From Natronomonas salsuginis (GTDB lineage Archaea; Halobacteriota; Halobacteria; Halobacteriales; Haloarculaceae), in assembly GCF_005239135.1 (NCBI RefSeq), contig NZ_QKNX01000001.1:1-64000 (forward strand): 64,000 nt of DNA, read 5' to 3'. This document shows positions 7,335 through 15,909 of this stretch, piece by piece; position 1 is the stretch's first letter; every line of letters starts with the position of its first letter. The notes beneath the pieces were generated by a model, which was given only the letters and a program-made list of their open reading frames with translations, ran no database searches and was not told where the DNA came from. A program made the position numbers and the translations under genes.

Positions 7335-8852
7335 CTATCGAAGCGAGAGATTGATAGTCTTCGTCTGCTGATAATGGTCGAGCGTCTCCGCGCCGAGTTC
7401 GCGACCGATCCCGGACTGTTTGTATCCGCCGAACGGGAGCCCCGGGATGAGATCGTGGTAGCTGTTGATCCAGATGTATCCGGCCTCGATATCGCGAGCC
7501 GTCCGATTCGCCTTGGTGATGTCGTCCGTGATGACGCCGCCGGCCAGTCCGTACTCGACGTCGTTCGCCAGCCGGATCATCTCGTCGTACTCCTCCCACC
7601 GGAACACCGTGAGGACGGGGCCGAAGATCTCCTCTTGGGCGGCCGTCGAGCCGTGATCGAGCGCGTCGATGAGCGTGGGTTCGACGTAGCACCCCTCCGA
7701 AAGCGCCCCGTCGTCTGGCTGCCCGCCGCCCGTGAGGAACTCGCCGCCCTCCTCTCGGGCTCGCGTCAGATAGTCGAGCGTCCGGCCGACCTGTTCGCGT
7801 GACACCTTCGGACCGAGGTCGGTCTCCTCGCGCAACGGGTCTCCGATCGTCATGTCGTCGACCGATTCGACGAGTCCATCGAGCACGCCGTCGGCGATCC
7901 TTTCGTGTACGAAGAGCCGGGAGCCGGCCTCGCAGCACTCGCCCGTGTTATAGAAGATCGCCGTCGAGACGAGCGACACCGCCCTGTCGACGTCCACGTC
8001 CGGGAACACGACGACCGGGCTCTTGCCGCCGAGCTCCAACGTCACGTCCGTCACGGTGTCTGCGGCGCGCTTCATCACCTGCTTGCCGACCGCCGTGGAG
8101 CCGGTAAAGGCGAGCTTCCGGACGTCCGGGTGTCCACTCACCGCCGCCCCCGCCTCCTCGCCATAACCGGGGACGACGTTGACGACGCCGTCGGGAACGA
8201 TGTCGTCGATCAGTTCGGCAAGCCGAAGCGCCGACAGGGGCGTCTGTTCGGCCGGTTTGAGGACCGAACAGTTCCCCGCCGCCAGCGCGGGCGCGAGCTT
8301 CCAAGCGGCCATCATGAGCGGGAAGTTCCACGGGATGATCTGCCCGACGACGCCGTAGGGCTCCTTGACCACCTGACCGTACCGCGAGCCGCCGTTCATC
8401 GTCTCGCCCGGATTCTCCCGGACGATCCCCGCGAAGTACCGGAACTGCTCGGCCGCGCCTCGGACGTCGATCGTAGCCTCGGAGACGGGCTTGCCGTTGT
8501 CGAGCGTCTCCAACTGGGCGAGTTCCTCGGTGCGGGCCTCGATCGCGTCCGCGATGTCGGTCAGCACTCGCTGTCGGCGGCCGGCCGAGTACCCGGCCCA
8601 CGTCGACTCGAACGCCTCCCACGCGGCCTCGACCGCCCCGTCGACGTCCTCGTCTCGCCCGCGAGCGACCGCTGTGAGCACTTCGCCGGTCGTCGGATCG
8701 ATAGTCTCGAAGGTCTCGTCGGCCGCCGCCGGTACGAACTCGCCGCCGATGTAGATGCCGGTGTTCGACGGGCATACTTCGGCGGCGGTTTCGCGATGAC
8801 GCTCTCGGACCGTGTTTTGCGTTTCGGTCTCCGCATCGGATTCACTGGACAT
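7335..8852 (-). CDS. NAD(P)-dependent aldehyde dehydrogenase
   Basis: 505 aa from ATG 8852. Oxidises an aldehyde to the acid; substrate not deducible (the betaine- or retinal-aldehyde dehydrogenase branch is closest by eye). Family landmarks in order: GEFVPAAADETFETIDPTTG, IPWNFPLMMAAWKLAPALAA (cofactor site), AFTGSTAVGKQVM (Rossmann Gly loop), VTLELGGKSP (general base Glu) and NTGECCEAGSRLFV (catalytic Cys), then EEIFGPVL and the C-terminal PFGGYKQSGIGRELG. The longer reading frame upstream runs through a palindrome, TATA box and tRNA gene, so ATG 8852 (or 8888) is the real start. Confidence 0.9.
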   Translation of the reverse strand: MSSESDAETETQNTVRERHRETAAEVCPSNTGIYIGGEFVPAAADETFETIDPTTGEVLTAVARGRDEDVDGAVEAAWEAFESTWAGYSAGRRQRVLTDIADAIEARTEELAQLETLDNGKPVSEATIDVRGAAEQFRYFAGIVRENPGETMNGGSRYGQVVKEPYGVVGQIIPWNFPLMMAAWKLAPALAAGNCSVLKPAEQTPLSALRLAELIDDIVPDGVVNVVPGYGEEAGAAVSGHPDVRKLAFTGSTAVGKQVMKRAADTVTDVTLELGGKSPVVVFPDVDVDRAVSLVSTAIFYNTGECCEAGSRLFVHERIADGVLDGLVESVDDMTIGDPLREETDLGPKVSREQVGRTLDYLTRAREEGGEFLTGGGQPDDGALSEGCYVEPTLIDALDHGSTAAQEEIFGPVLTVFRWEEYDEMIRLANDVEYGLAGGVITDDITKANRTARDIEAGYIWINSYHDLIPGLPFGGYKQSGIGRELGAETLDHYQQTKTINLSLR

Positions 8853-8932
8853 GTCGTTAAATCGTGCGTCGACCCCAGCAGAAAACATTTCGGAACGCGC
8901 GCCGACGACGTAACTGTATGTAGTTTCTTCTA

Positions 8933-8946
8933 TTGGAAGCTTCCAA
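8933..8946. promoter_or_regulatory. Perfect palindrome beside the aldehyde dehydrogenase TATA box
   Basis: TTGGAAGCTTCCAA is a 14-bp perfect palindrome lying immediately downstream (in the leftward direction) of a TTATATTGG element at about 8947-8955. Occupation would interfere with initiation, so it is a candidate repressor site for the dehydrogenase gene. It implies a leader of about 60-70 nt before ATG 8852. No regulator gene is adjacent. Confidence 0.45.
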
Positions 8947-9074
8947 CCAATATAACTCGAAGTGGTTTCAACGAACTCGTGTCCATGTCGTACCCGCCGC
9001 CGGTCATCGTTCACCACGGCGCGCAATATCGCTCCGGCGCACCGGCTACGCGCCGATGCGTCCCGATAAAAGCA

Positions 9075-9205
9075 TGCCCGGGGAGGGCTCCGAACCCTCG
9101 ATCTCCGCATGTCCCAGGAACGAGGCGCAGGCAGCGCCTCAGGACATCGCGGTACCGCCTCGTACCCTATGAGTGCGGCGCTATGTCCAGCTAAGCCACC
9201 CGGGC
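9075..9205 (-). tRNA. Elongator tRNA-Met (CAT) with about 57-nt intron
   Basis: Read on the minus strand, the acceptor GCCCGGG (9205-9199) pairs with CCCGGGC, with discriminator A at 9075. The anticodon stem CCGCA / TGCGG encloses a loop with anticodon CAT. The T arm is GAGGG TTCGGAG CCCTC. The roughly 57-nt insert after anticodon-loop position 37 is the known intron of haloarchaeal elongator tRNA-Met, removed by the splicing endonuclease at a bulge-helix-bulge. The acceptor with 5' G1-C72 is that of an elongator, not an initiator. Confidence 0.9.
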
Positions 9206-9323
9206 TCATCTTCGGATTGCTCGCTCTCGCCCTTCAAGCTTCCTATCTCCGTCTGCCGATTAGGGGTGTCATCCGCCCGCACGATCACCCCATTTTATGC
9301 TTCGGTGCGAGGACAGCACAAGT

Positions 9324-10337
9324 ATGCACGACTTCCCGGATCTGCTGTCGGATAGCGTCGACGACGCGGCGGTCACTGACGTTATCGAGGTCGGCGGGGG
9401 CGATACGATCGCGGTGACCGACCACGCGACCCATCTCTATCGCTCCGAGGGCCTTCTGAAGGACGAATCCATCGAGACGTTCGATCACGCTGTCGAGCGC
9501 ATCACCGTCCGGACGAAACGCCGAAAGAGCTCGATCCACCTCGAAACGATCGACAGCGAGGCGAGTTTCACCGTCCCGTCGGAGATCACGGATTCCGTCG
9601 TCGAGTCGATGATGCGGGGCATTCTGCTGACGAACGGCGTCGTCTCCGACGACGAGGACATCGCGGCGATCTTCCGATTCAGCGAGCTGACCCTCATTGT
9701 CACCGATCAGCGTCTCTTCGAGCACGTCGGTAGCGCGGTCTGGGACGGCGATTTCGAGACCGTCGAGTACGCCGATCTGTCCGCCCTCGATTTCGAGCGC
9801 GGCAGCGTGGCCACACAGGTCGTCCTCGAGACGCGAGAGCGACGGCGGCGCGTCAAGGTCCCCAACGAACACGCGGGGACCGTCCGCCGCGTGATCCAAG
9901 ACGCGGTGTTCGGCTTTCACGACGTCGGATCGATCGAGGAACTCCGCACCGAACTCGCGGATCCGGACGTCGAAGATCCCTCGGGCGAATCGTCGCCTTC
10001 GATGGAGACCGATCGCGACGTGGACGCCGTCGCTACCGGGTCGGACCCGGTTGACGACGATTTCGTCTCCGCGGGATGGTCGCCCGCCTCCGACGCCGGG
10101 CCGGTTGCCTCCAGCGACCGTGACGACGATCGCGACGGCGCACTCCGGTCGACGGTCGCGTCGTCCTCGGGGGAGACGCCGTCCGCGCCAACTGCGAACG
10201 AGCCGAGTGCGGAACTCGACGCGCTGGTCGATCGCGTCGACGAACTTTCCGAACGCGTCGACCGACAGACCCGACTCATCGAATCCCAGCGCGAACTGAT
10301 CGAACAGCTCGTCGACGAACTCCGACGCGGCCGATAA
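9324..10337 (+). CDS. DUF7115-like haloarchaeal protein with C-terminal coiled coil
   Basis: 337 aa. The N-terminal 200 residues form an alpha/beta region of PH-like character (DTIAVTDHATHLYRSEG, LTLIVTDQRLFEHVG), followed by a roughly 90-residue acidic, Ser/Asp-rich linker and a C-terminal coiled coil (LDALVDRVDELSERVDRQTR, LIESQRELIEQLVDELRRGR). A CATTTTATG box 27 nt before ATG 9324 supports a leaderless start. It matches a conserved haloarchaeal family of unknown function (DUF7115 from memory). The coiled coil suggests oligomerisation or a partner protein. Confidence 0.75.
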   Translation: MHDFPDLLSDSVDDAAVTDVIEVGGGDTIAVTDHATHLYRSEGLLKDESIETFDHAVERITVRTKRRKSSIHLETIDSEASFTVPSEITDSVVESMMRGILLTNGVVSDDEDIAAIFRFSELTLIVTDQRLFEHVGSAVWDGDFETVEYADLSALDFERGSVATQVVLETRERRRRVKVPNEHAGTVRRVIQDAVFGFHDVGSIEELRTELADPDVEDPSGESSPSMETDRDVDAVATGSDPVDDDFVSAGWSPASDAGPVASSDRDDDRDGALRSTVASSSGETPSAPTANEPSAELDALVDRVDELSERVDRQTRLIESQRELIEQLVDELRRGR

Positions 10338-10349
10338 CCCAACTCGCTG

Positions 10350-10709
10350 TCATTCCCTCCCAGTCACCTTCCGAATACACGAAGATCCGAACGGCCCGTG
10401 CTCGCCCGCCTCGAGTTTCATAAAGTAGCCAGTCGAGATCGACGCCCCACACCGGCGACATTCGAACTCTCCCCCGCGGGTGACGACCTCGCTTTCGAAG
10501 CTGAGAAACTGACCCGAGACCGGTTTCACCGTCTCCCCGTCGCGGCTGATGTGGCCGCGTCGTTCCGCCTCTTCGAGGATTGCCCGCGTCGTCTCCGGGT
10601 GGGTGCTCACGGTTTCGATGCGGTCGATCAGCTCCGGTAGCGAGAGCTCCGCGTGCTCGAGTCGAGCGAGCAGTTGCACGCCGAGTTCGACCGGGTCGTC
10701 CGTCGACAC
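10350..10709 (-). CDS. DUF5830-type protein with winged helix and treble-clef-like Cys motif
   Basis: 119 aa. The first 65 residues look like a helix-turn-helix (LPELIDRIETVSTHPETTRA, ILEEAERRGHISRDG), followed by a zinc-binding-like segment with CRRCGASISTGYFMKLEAGE and a later Cys (GSSCIRKV). I recognise it as the haloarchaeal DUF5830 family; its role is unknown. It converges on the preceding gene with 12 bp between stops. Confidence 0.75.
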   Translation of the reverse strand: MSTDDPVELGVQLLARLEHAELSLPELIDRIETVSTHPETTRAILEEAERRGHISRDGETVKPVSGQFLSFESEVVTRGGEFECRRCGASISTGYFMKLEAGEHGPFGSSCIRKVTGRE

Positions 10710-10795
10710 ACGTCGGCTATGCGGCGGTACATCATAGGCCTACGGGTCCTCTCGGGACCACAAGAGGTTTGCCCCCCGAGGCGGATCGTCCGAGC

Positions 10796-11449
10796 GTGCA
10801 TCGCGCGACCGTCCGACAGCTGTTCGGGATCGTCCTCCTCGCTGCGATCGCCGCGATCGCGGCGATATCGACGTCGCCGGAGGCGATCCTCGGCAAGATG
10901 GACCTCCTCGCGGACCGACCGGCGTTGCTCGCGTTCGCGCTCGCCGCGCTCTACATCACGAGACCCGTGCTCGCGTGGCCGATCAGCGCCCTCTCTGTCC
11001 TTCTCGGCTACCTGTTCGGTCCTCCCGCCATCCCGGTGGCTCTCGCCGGCGCCGTCGTGACGACGTTTCCGCCGTACCTCCTCGCGCGGTACCTCGGTCA
11101 CGACGCCGGGCTTCTCGCTCGTATCGGCGACGCCGGGAGGACTGTTCGCCGAACGACCGGTGATCTCCGCGGGGTCGTCGCCGTCCGGTTGGCCCCGCTG
11201 CCGACCGATCCGGTTTCGTACGCCGCCGGGCTCGCCGGCGTCCCGATCCGCCCGTACGTCCTCGGGACCGCGGTCGGCGAAGCGCCGTGGGTCGGAACCG
11301 CCGTCCTGCTCGGCGCTTCTATGGGCCAGTTGGTGACCACCGGACCGTCGGCGAGCCCGCTCCTGATCGGGACGACAGTCGCGCTCGCGCTCCTCTCGGC
11401 GCTCTCGCGTCCGGCCTACGAGCGGCTGTCGGACGATGCGGCGATCTAA
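10796..11449 (+). CDS. TVP38/TMEM64 (SNARE-associated / DedA-like) membrane protein
   Basis: 217 aa from GTG 10796. Five or six membrane spans, with the family core VLAWPISALSVLLGYLFGPP, then TTFPPYLLARYLGHDAGLL and RLAPLPTDPVSYAAGLAGVP (re-entrant loop with conserved Arg/Pro). TVP38/TMEM64 proteins are lipid scramblase/transport-like membrane proteins; the substrate is unknown here. The longer frame upstream is not hydrophobic and overlaps the divergent DUF5830 gene, so the GTG is preferred. Confidence 0.8.
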   Translation: MHRATVRQLFGIVLLAAIAAIAAISTSPEAILGKMDLLADRPALLAFALAALYITRPVLAWPISALSVLLGYLFGPPAIPVALAGAVVTTFPPYLLARYLGHDAGLLARIGDAGRTVRRTTGDLRGVVAVRLAPLPTDPVSYAAGLAGVPIRPYVLGTAVGEAPWVGTAVLLGASMGQLVTTGPSASPLLIGTTVALALLSALSRPAYERLSDDAAI

Positions 11450-11575
11450 CTAGAACACGAACGGATCGCTACAATCGATTACGACCCCGTGCTGCGGACA
11501 GACGTACTTGCAGTGTCGCTTGTACATCTGTGTGTCGCACATCGGACACGGGCGGCCGTGAGACGCCTCGTCCAT
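11450..11575 (-). CDS. Short haloarchaeal zinc-finger protein (41 aa)
   Basis: Sequence MDEASHGRPCPMCDTQMYKR then HCKYVCPQHGVVIDCSDPFVF. CPxC and HCKYVCPxHG form a C-x2-C...C-x-x-H/C-type zinc site. It closely resembles the micro-zinc-finger proteins catalogued in Haloferax (HVO_2523-like, from memory), which are real, expressed proteins of unknown target. Its stop codon abuts the stop of the convergent TVP38 gene. ATG 11575 gives the family's length; a 22-codon upstream extension is possible but unlikely. Confidence 0.75.
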   Translation of the reverse strand: MDEASHGRPCPMCDTQMYKRHCKYVCPQHGVVIDCSDPFVF

Positions 11576-11658
11576 ACTACGTTGGGGACTGAGGCGGACA
11601 AAAATCCTCCGGGGCGTCGACGGGCTCCGGAGCTCTGTCACGGCGAATCGCTACCGAT

Positions 11659-14600
11659 TTAACACTCGGACCAGCCGCAGCTCTCGCAGGTCTTGCAGCC
11701 CTCCGAGTAGTACAGCGTCATGTTCCCGCAGTCGGGACACTCCGGCGATTCGCCGGCATCGATGAGCGACTGGGTGGTGTCGGTGTCGTCGTTGGGTGAC
11801 GGTGCCGGCTCGCCCGCCGACACCGCGCCGCCGTCGGTTTCCGGCGGCGTCATCTCGGTCTCGACGTTGGATTCGACGTCGGCATCGTCGGCGATCTCGG
11901 TGAGATTCTGCTGTTGTGGATACGCCTTGTCGACCTCGCCGTCGAGGTAGCGGCGCATCGCCGTCCCGATCGCGTCCGGGATCGAGTTGATCTGCTCGCC
12001 CTTGTCCCACGCGACCTTCGGCGAGCGGATGCCCTGCAGCTCGTCGGCGATCTCTTGGGGATCGACGCCGGACCGAAGCGCCGTCGAGATCGTCTTCGCG
12101 AGCGCCTCGGTGAACGAGGCGGTGAATCCGCCGGAGTTGCCGATGTTGGCGAACAGCTCGAACGGCCGGCCGTTCTCGGGGTTCTCGTTGATGTTGACGT
12201 AGAGCTTTCCGTAGCCGGTGTCGATCCGCTGGGTGACGCCGTGGAGCACGTCGGGGCGCGCCTGCTTCTTGCCGAGTCTCGGCGAGACGTCGAGGAGCTC
12301 TCGAACGTCCGTCTCGAGGACTGCCGCGACCTCATCGCTGTCGAGGAATCCTTCGATCCCGCCGAAGATCTCTTGGATGTTCTCGACGATGGCTTCGGCC
12401 GCCTCCGCCTCGCCCATGTCGGAGAATTCGGCGTTCTGCGCGCGCGTCGTGAGCACCTGCTTCGAGCGCGTGCCGTCGCGGTAGTAGGTGACGCCCTTGC
12501 CGCCGTGGTCGTAAATGTACTCGAAGACCTCCTTGGCGTCCTCCAACGTCGAGTCGTTCGGCGCGTTGACGGTCTTCGAGATGGCCGAGTCGACGCCCTC
12601 CTGGCAAGCGACCTGGACGCCCGCGTGATCTTTCGCGACGAGATCGCCGGTCGTTACGAACAGTTCGCCGATCGCGTCGGGAACCGTCGAGAGGCCGTCG
12701 ATGCCGTCGAACCGGTTGGTCGCCATTTGCTCTTGGGCTTCCTCTTTCACCGCCTCGACGTCGAGGCCGTTCTCCTCCAGTACGCGGAGGAAGTAATCGT
12801 CGAACTCGACGAGCATCTCGTCGCCCTGCACGTCGTCGGAGACGTTCTTGTAGTAGGCGACGTTGTAGATCGGCTCACAGCCGCCGGTCGTGTTGCCGAC
12901 CATCGACGTCGTGCCCGTTGGGGCGATCGTCGTCGTGTTGTGGTTCCGCATCTCGAAGCCGTCGGCCCACTCGTCGGCGTCGAGCCCGGTCTGCTTTTCG
13001 AACCACTCGCGGTACTCGGTCGGATCCGCGTACTTGCTCTTCTCGAACTCCTCGAAGGCACCGCGCTCCTCGGCGAGCTCGTGGGAGGCCCACTTCGACT
13101 CGTGGTTGATGTGGCGCATCACCTGTCGGGCGACCTCGTTACCCTCGTCGCTGCCGTATCTGATTCCGAGCTGGATGTACAACTGGGCCAGTCCCATCAC
13201 GCCGAGGCCGATCTTCCGCATCGCGCGCACTTTCTGTTCGATCTTCTCGACCGGGAAGTCCGACATCGTGACGACGTTCTCGAGGAACCGGGTCCCAAGT
13301 TCGATACGTTCGTCGAACTCCTCGAAGTCGATCGCTTCCTCGAGGAAGGCGTCGACAGCGTCCTCCATCCCGTCGTACTCGTCGCCGTGTTCGCCGTACC
13401 AGACCCGCCAGTCGGGGGCGTCTAGGTCGACGATCGTCGAGAGGTTGATGTGGCCGAGGTTACACGCCTCGTACTCCTCGAGCGGCTGCTCGCCGCACGG
13501 GTTCGTCGCCAAGATTCGGTGGTCAGGGTGTTTCTCGACGTCGAAGGAGTGTTCTTTGTTGATCCGCTCGAGATAGACGACGCCCGGTTCGCCGTTCTCG
13601 TGGGCGCCCTCGAGGATGTGCTCCCAGAGCTTTTCGGCGGGTACGGCGAGCACCTCGCCGACCTCGACGTGCTCTCCGAGTCCGAACATGTCGTAGAGCT
13701 CCTTCGTCTCGGGCGTGGCGACGTGCGGCTCTTCGGTTCGGGGGTTGGTGAAGACGAACTCCTCGCCCGCTTTGAGCGCTTCCATGAAGCCGTCGGTGAC
13801 GCCGACGGAGATGTTGAAGTTCGAGAGATGCCCCTCGACGGCGTTTCTGAGGTGCTCGGGGACCTTCCCGTCCTCGTCGATGAGCTCTCGAGCTTCGTCC
13901 AGCGCGTCGGCGAAGGAGGTGTGGGTGAAGTCGTCGGGATCGTTCAGCCGGAGCGTCTCGGCCAGCGACACGTCCTTGTTCTTCGCGTGGATGAACTGGA
14001 TGACGTCGGGGTGAGACACCCGCATGACGCCCATCTGTGCGCCGCGCCGCGCGCCGCCCTGGGCGATCGTCTCGCACATCTGATCGTACGTCCGCATGAA
14101 CGTGATCGGCCCGGAGGCGATCCCGCCCGTCGAGCCGACCGCGTCGCCGTAGGGGCGAAGTCGCCAGAACGCGTAGCCCATGCCGCCACCCGACTGGAAC
14201 ACCTGTGCGGCCTCCTTTGCCGTCTGGTGGATGTCGTCGATGTCGTCGTCCGGCGAGTCGACGAAGCAGGCCGAGAGCTGCTGGAGTTCGTCGCCGGCGT
14301 TCATCAGTGTCGGGGAGTTCGGGATGAACGAGAGCAGTTCCATCTGCTCTCGGAAGGCGTCCGCGGTCGCCTCGACGTGTGCCCGAACGTCCTTGGGAAG
14401 CTCCGGAACGACCGTCTCGTAGGCGAACTTGTTGACGTTGTACACCGACAGCGCCGTCTCGGCGTCGGCATCGGCGGTGACGCCCGCGCCGAAGACCTCG
14501 GCGGCGAGTTCGCCGCGTCGGGGGTGCCCCGGCTTGAGCTGTTCGGGCGTGACGGTGACCTCGACGCCCTGCTTTTCAGCCTCGAAGACCGCTTCGGCCA

Positions 14601-14796
14601 ACGCGACGTTCCGCGCGACGCGGACGAAGAGGTCCTCTTGGGTTTCGGTGAGCTCACCGTCGGCGTCCTTCCGGAGATACCGCGCCGGGAGAATGTTGTG
14701 ATACGCGTTCCCCGTGAGCCGGTCTTCCAGCGTATCTCCGGTCGTTCGTTTGATCGGAAGCGTAATTTCGTCCGCGGAGAGATCACTCCCGCTCAT
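11659..14796 (-). CDS. nrdJ: Adenosylcobalamin-dependent (class II) ribonucleoside-diphosphate reductase
   Basis: 1045 aa, single-chain B12-dependent reductase that converts ribonucleotides to deoxyribonucleotides aerobically or anaerobically. N-terminal active-site Cys in LQQLSACFVDSPDDDID; catalytic loop NPCGEQPLEEYEACNLGHIN (thiyl Cys, Glu, Asn); APTGTTSMVGNTTGGCEPIY substrate/phosphate loop. After about residue 850 comes a vitamin-B12-reductase C-terminal segment (GKLYVNINENPENGRPFELF, NIGNSGGFTASFTEALAK), and the protein ends with a zinc ribbon CPDCG...CKTCESCGWSEC that likely shuttles reducing equivalents. Full length, no intein. The upstream 0.5 kb carries its promoter (possible TATA GGTTATTTGG near 14900). 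Confidence 0.95.
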   Translation of the reverse strand: MSGSDLSADEITLPIKRTTGDTLEDRLTGNAYHNILPARYLRKDADGELTETQEDLFVRVARNVALAEAVFEAEKQGVEVTVTPEQLKPGHPRRGELAAEVFGAGVTADADAETALSVYNVNKFAYETVVPELPKDVRAHVEATADAFREQMELLSFIPNSPTLMNAGDELQQLSACFVDSPDDDIDDIHQTAKEAAQVFQSGGGMGYAFWRLRPYGDAVGSTGGIASGPITFMRTYDQMCETIAQGGARRGAQMGVMRVSHPDVIQFIHAKNKDVSLAETLRLNDPDDFTHTSFADALDEARELIDEDGKVPEHLRNAVEGHLSNFNISVGVTDGFMEALKAGEEFVFTNPRTEEPHVATPETKELYDMFGLGEHVEVGEVLAVPAEKLWEHILEGAHENGEPGVVYLERINKEHSFDVEKHPDHRILATNPCGEQPLEEYEACNLGHINLSTIVDLDAPDWRVWYGEHGDEYDGMEDAVDAFLEEAIDFEEFDERIELGTRFLENVVTMSDFPVEKIEQKVRAMRKIGLGVMGLAQLYIQLGIRYGSDEGNEVARQVMRHINHESKWASHELAEERGAFEEFEKSKYADPTEYREWFEKQTGLDADEWADGFEMRNHNTTTIAPTGTTSMVGNTTGGCEPIYNVAYYKNVSDDVQGDEMLVEFDDYFLRVLEENGLDVEAVKEEAQEQMATNRFDGIDGLSTVPDAIGELFVTTGDLVAKDHAGVQVACQEGVDSAISKTVNAPNDSTLEDAKEVFEYIYDHGGKGVTYYRDGTRSKQVLTTRAQNAEFSDMGEAEAAEAIVENIQEIFGGIEGFLDSDEVAAVLETDVRELLDVSPRLGKKQARPDVLHGVTQRIDTGYGKLYVNINENPENGRPFELFANIGNSGGFTASFTEALAKTISTALRSGVDPQEIADELQGIRSPKVAWDKGEQINSIPDAIGTAMRRYLDGEVDKAYPQQQNLTEIADDADVESNVETEMTPPETDGGAVSAGEPAPSPNDDTDTTQSLIDAGESPECPDCGNMTLYYSEGCKTCESCGWSEC

Positions 14797-15324
14797 TACT
14801 CGACTCTCCGGCTTGATACGATCATTCTATCCCCTCTCTGTCTCCCAACGACGTGTGCTGTGCGAATCATCTTGACGGAATCTGCGTACTGCTGCGTACC
14901 AAATAACCCTTGGCATCGGGGAATGTATCGGCGAATCGATGCTTTGCTGAGGGCACACGGTGCTGTGCTTTGTCTCTGCTGTGTGTGTGCCCCACGCGTA
15001 CGAACGATACGAACAAACGGAGTATATATAAGGATTTGCGGTCCGGAGTGAAAGTGAAATTAAGATCCGTCTAACCGAATGACAGAAGCAGTATTTCCAT
15101 TGGAAATATTCGGGGGTTCACCGCGGCACGATTCGGCACCGTATCGAGGCGGATGTCGCGACTCGACTGTCGAGGTGGCGTTCACTCGGCCGTCCGGTCG
15201 CAAAACGTCGCTGACGCTATCCGGCTGCCATGCTACTAGATGATTGACAGATCCATAATTCACGTATCTCAGATATTCCCCCCTCGAATCAGACGACCGT
15301 GCAGTCACCGCAGCCGACGGTCGG
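14797..15324. other. 528-bp gap between nrdJ and trpG
   Basis: Two leftward transcription units flank it. The left part holds the nrdJ promoter. A strong rightward TATA-like GTATATATAAGG (about 15019-15030) has no recognisable gene behind it. A 17-bp palindrome lies at 15092-15108. The only long frame (minus 15060-15308) lacks acidic bias and a ribosome site and is not called. A short RNA reading rightwards from about 15050 is possible. Confidence 0.45.
15092..15108. repeat. 17-bp palindrome
   Basis: TATTTCCATTGGAAATA has 8-bp perfect arms around one central T. It lies about 70 nt beyond the rightward TATA at 15019-15030, in DNA without a gene. It could be a protein-binding site or a hairpin in a short transcript. 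Confidence 0.5.
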
Positions 15325-15909
15325 CTACACGCTCCGCAAGAAATTCTCGATGATGTCGTGTCCGGCCGCCGTCAGCACCGATTCGGGGTGGAACTGCACA
15401 CACTCGATCGGGTACTCTCGGTGGCGGATCCCCATTACCAACGCTGTACCGTCGTGATCCGTCGTGGCGGTGATCTCGAAACAATCGGGGACGTCGAGCG
15501 CGACGAGAGAGTGATACCGACCGCCCTGGAATCCCTGTTCGAGGCCGCGGAAAACCCCCGATTCGTCGTGATCGACCGGGAACGCCTTGCCGTGTATCGG
15601 CTCCGGTGCGCGGTCGACCGTGCCGCCGTACTCGTAGACGGCCGCCTCGAGCCCCAGACAGATCCCAAGGGTCGGGACGTCCGGGCTCACCTGCCTGAGC
15701 ACGTCCATGGTCACGCCCACGTCGCGGTCGTTCTTGGGGTGTCCCGGTCCCGGCGAGATGACGATCGCGTCGGGATCGACCGCTCGAACCGCTTCGAGTT
15801 CGACGGTGTTCCGCAACACTTCGACCGTCGTCCCATCGTGTTGGCTGACGTACTCGACGATGTTGTACGTGAACGAATCGAAGTTATCGATGAACAGCAC
15901 CGTCGTCAT
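15325..15909 (-). CDS. trpG: Anthranilate synthase component II (glutamine amidotransferase)
   Basis: 194 aa. Releases ammonia from glutamine for TrpE. Oxyanion region SPGPGHPKND, nucleophile Cys84 in LGICLGLEAA, and the catalytic His/Glu in CVQFHPESVL. The residue two after Cys is Gly and the next is Leu where His is common in TrpG (usually GHxA); that position is not catalytic. It overlaps the end of trpE by 4 bp and is the last gene of trpD-F-E-G. Confidence 0.92.
   Translation of the reverse strand: MTTVLFIDNFDSFTYNIVEYVSQHDGTTVEVLRNTVELEAVRAVDPDAIVISPGPGHPKNDRDVGVTMDVLRQVSPDVPTLGICLGLEAAVYEYGGTVDRAPEPIHGKAFPVDHDESGVFRGLEQGFQGGRYHSLVALDVPDCFEITATTDHDGTALVMGIRHREYPIECVQFHPESVLTAAGHDIIENFLRSV

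Noticed and set aside
11914-13425. 503-codon frame antisense to nrdJ
   Set aside because: Shadow of nrdJ in a high-GC genome; no family character.
15060-15308. 82-codon minus-strand frame in the nrdJ-trpG gap
   Set aside because: No acidic bias, no promoter in the right place, no recognisable family; the palindrome and TATA lie inside it.
15653-15665. Loss of TrpG catalysis because Leu follows CLG instead of His
   Set aside because: The Cys nucleophile and the distal His/Glu remain; the position after Gly is not catalytic in class I amidotransferases.
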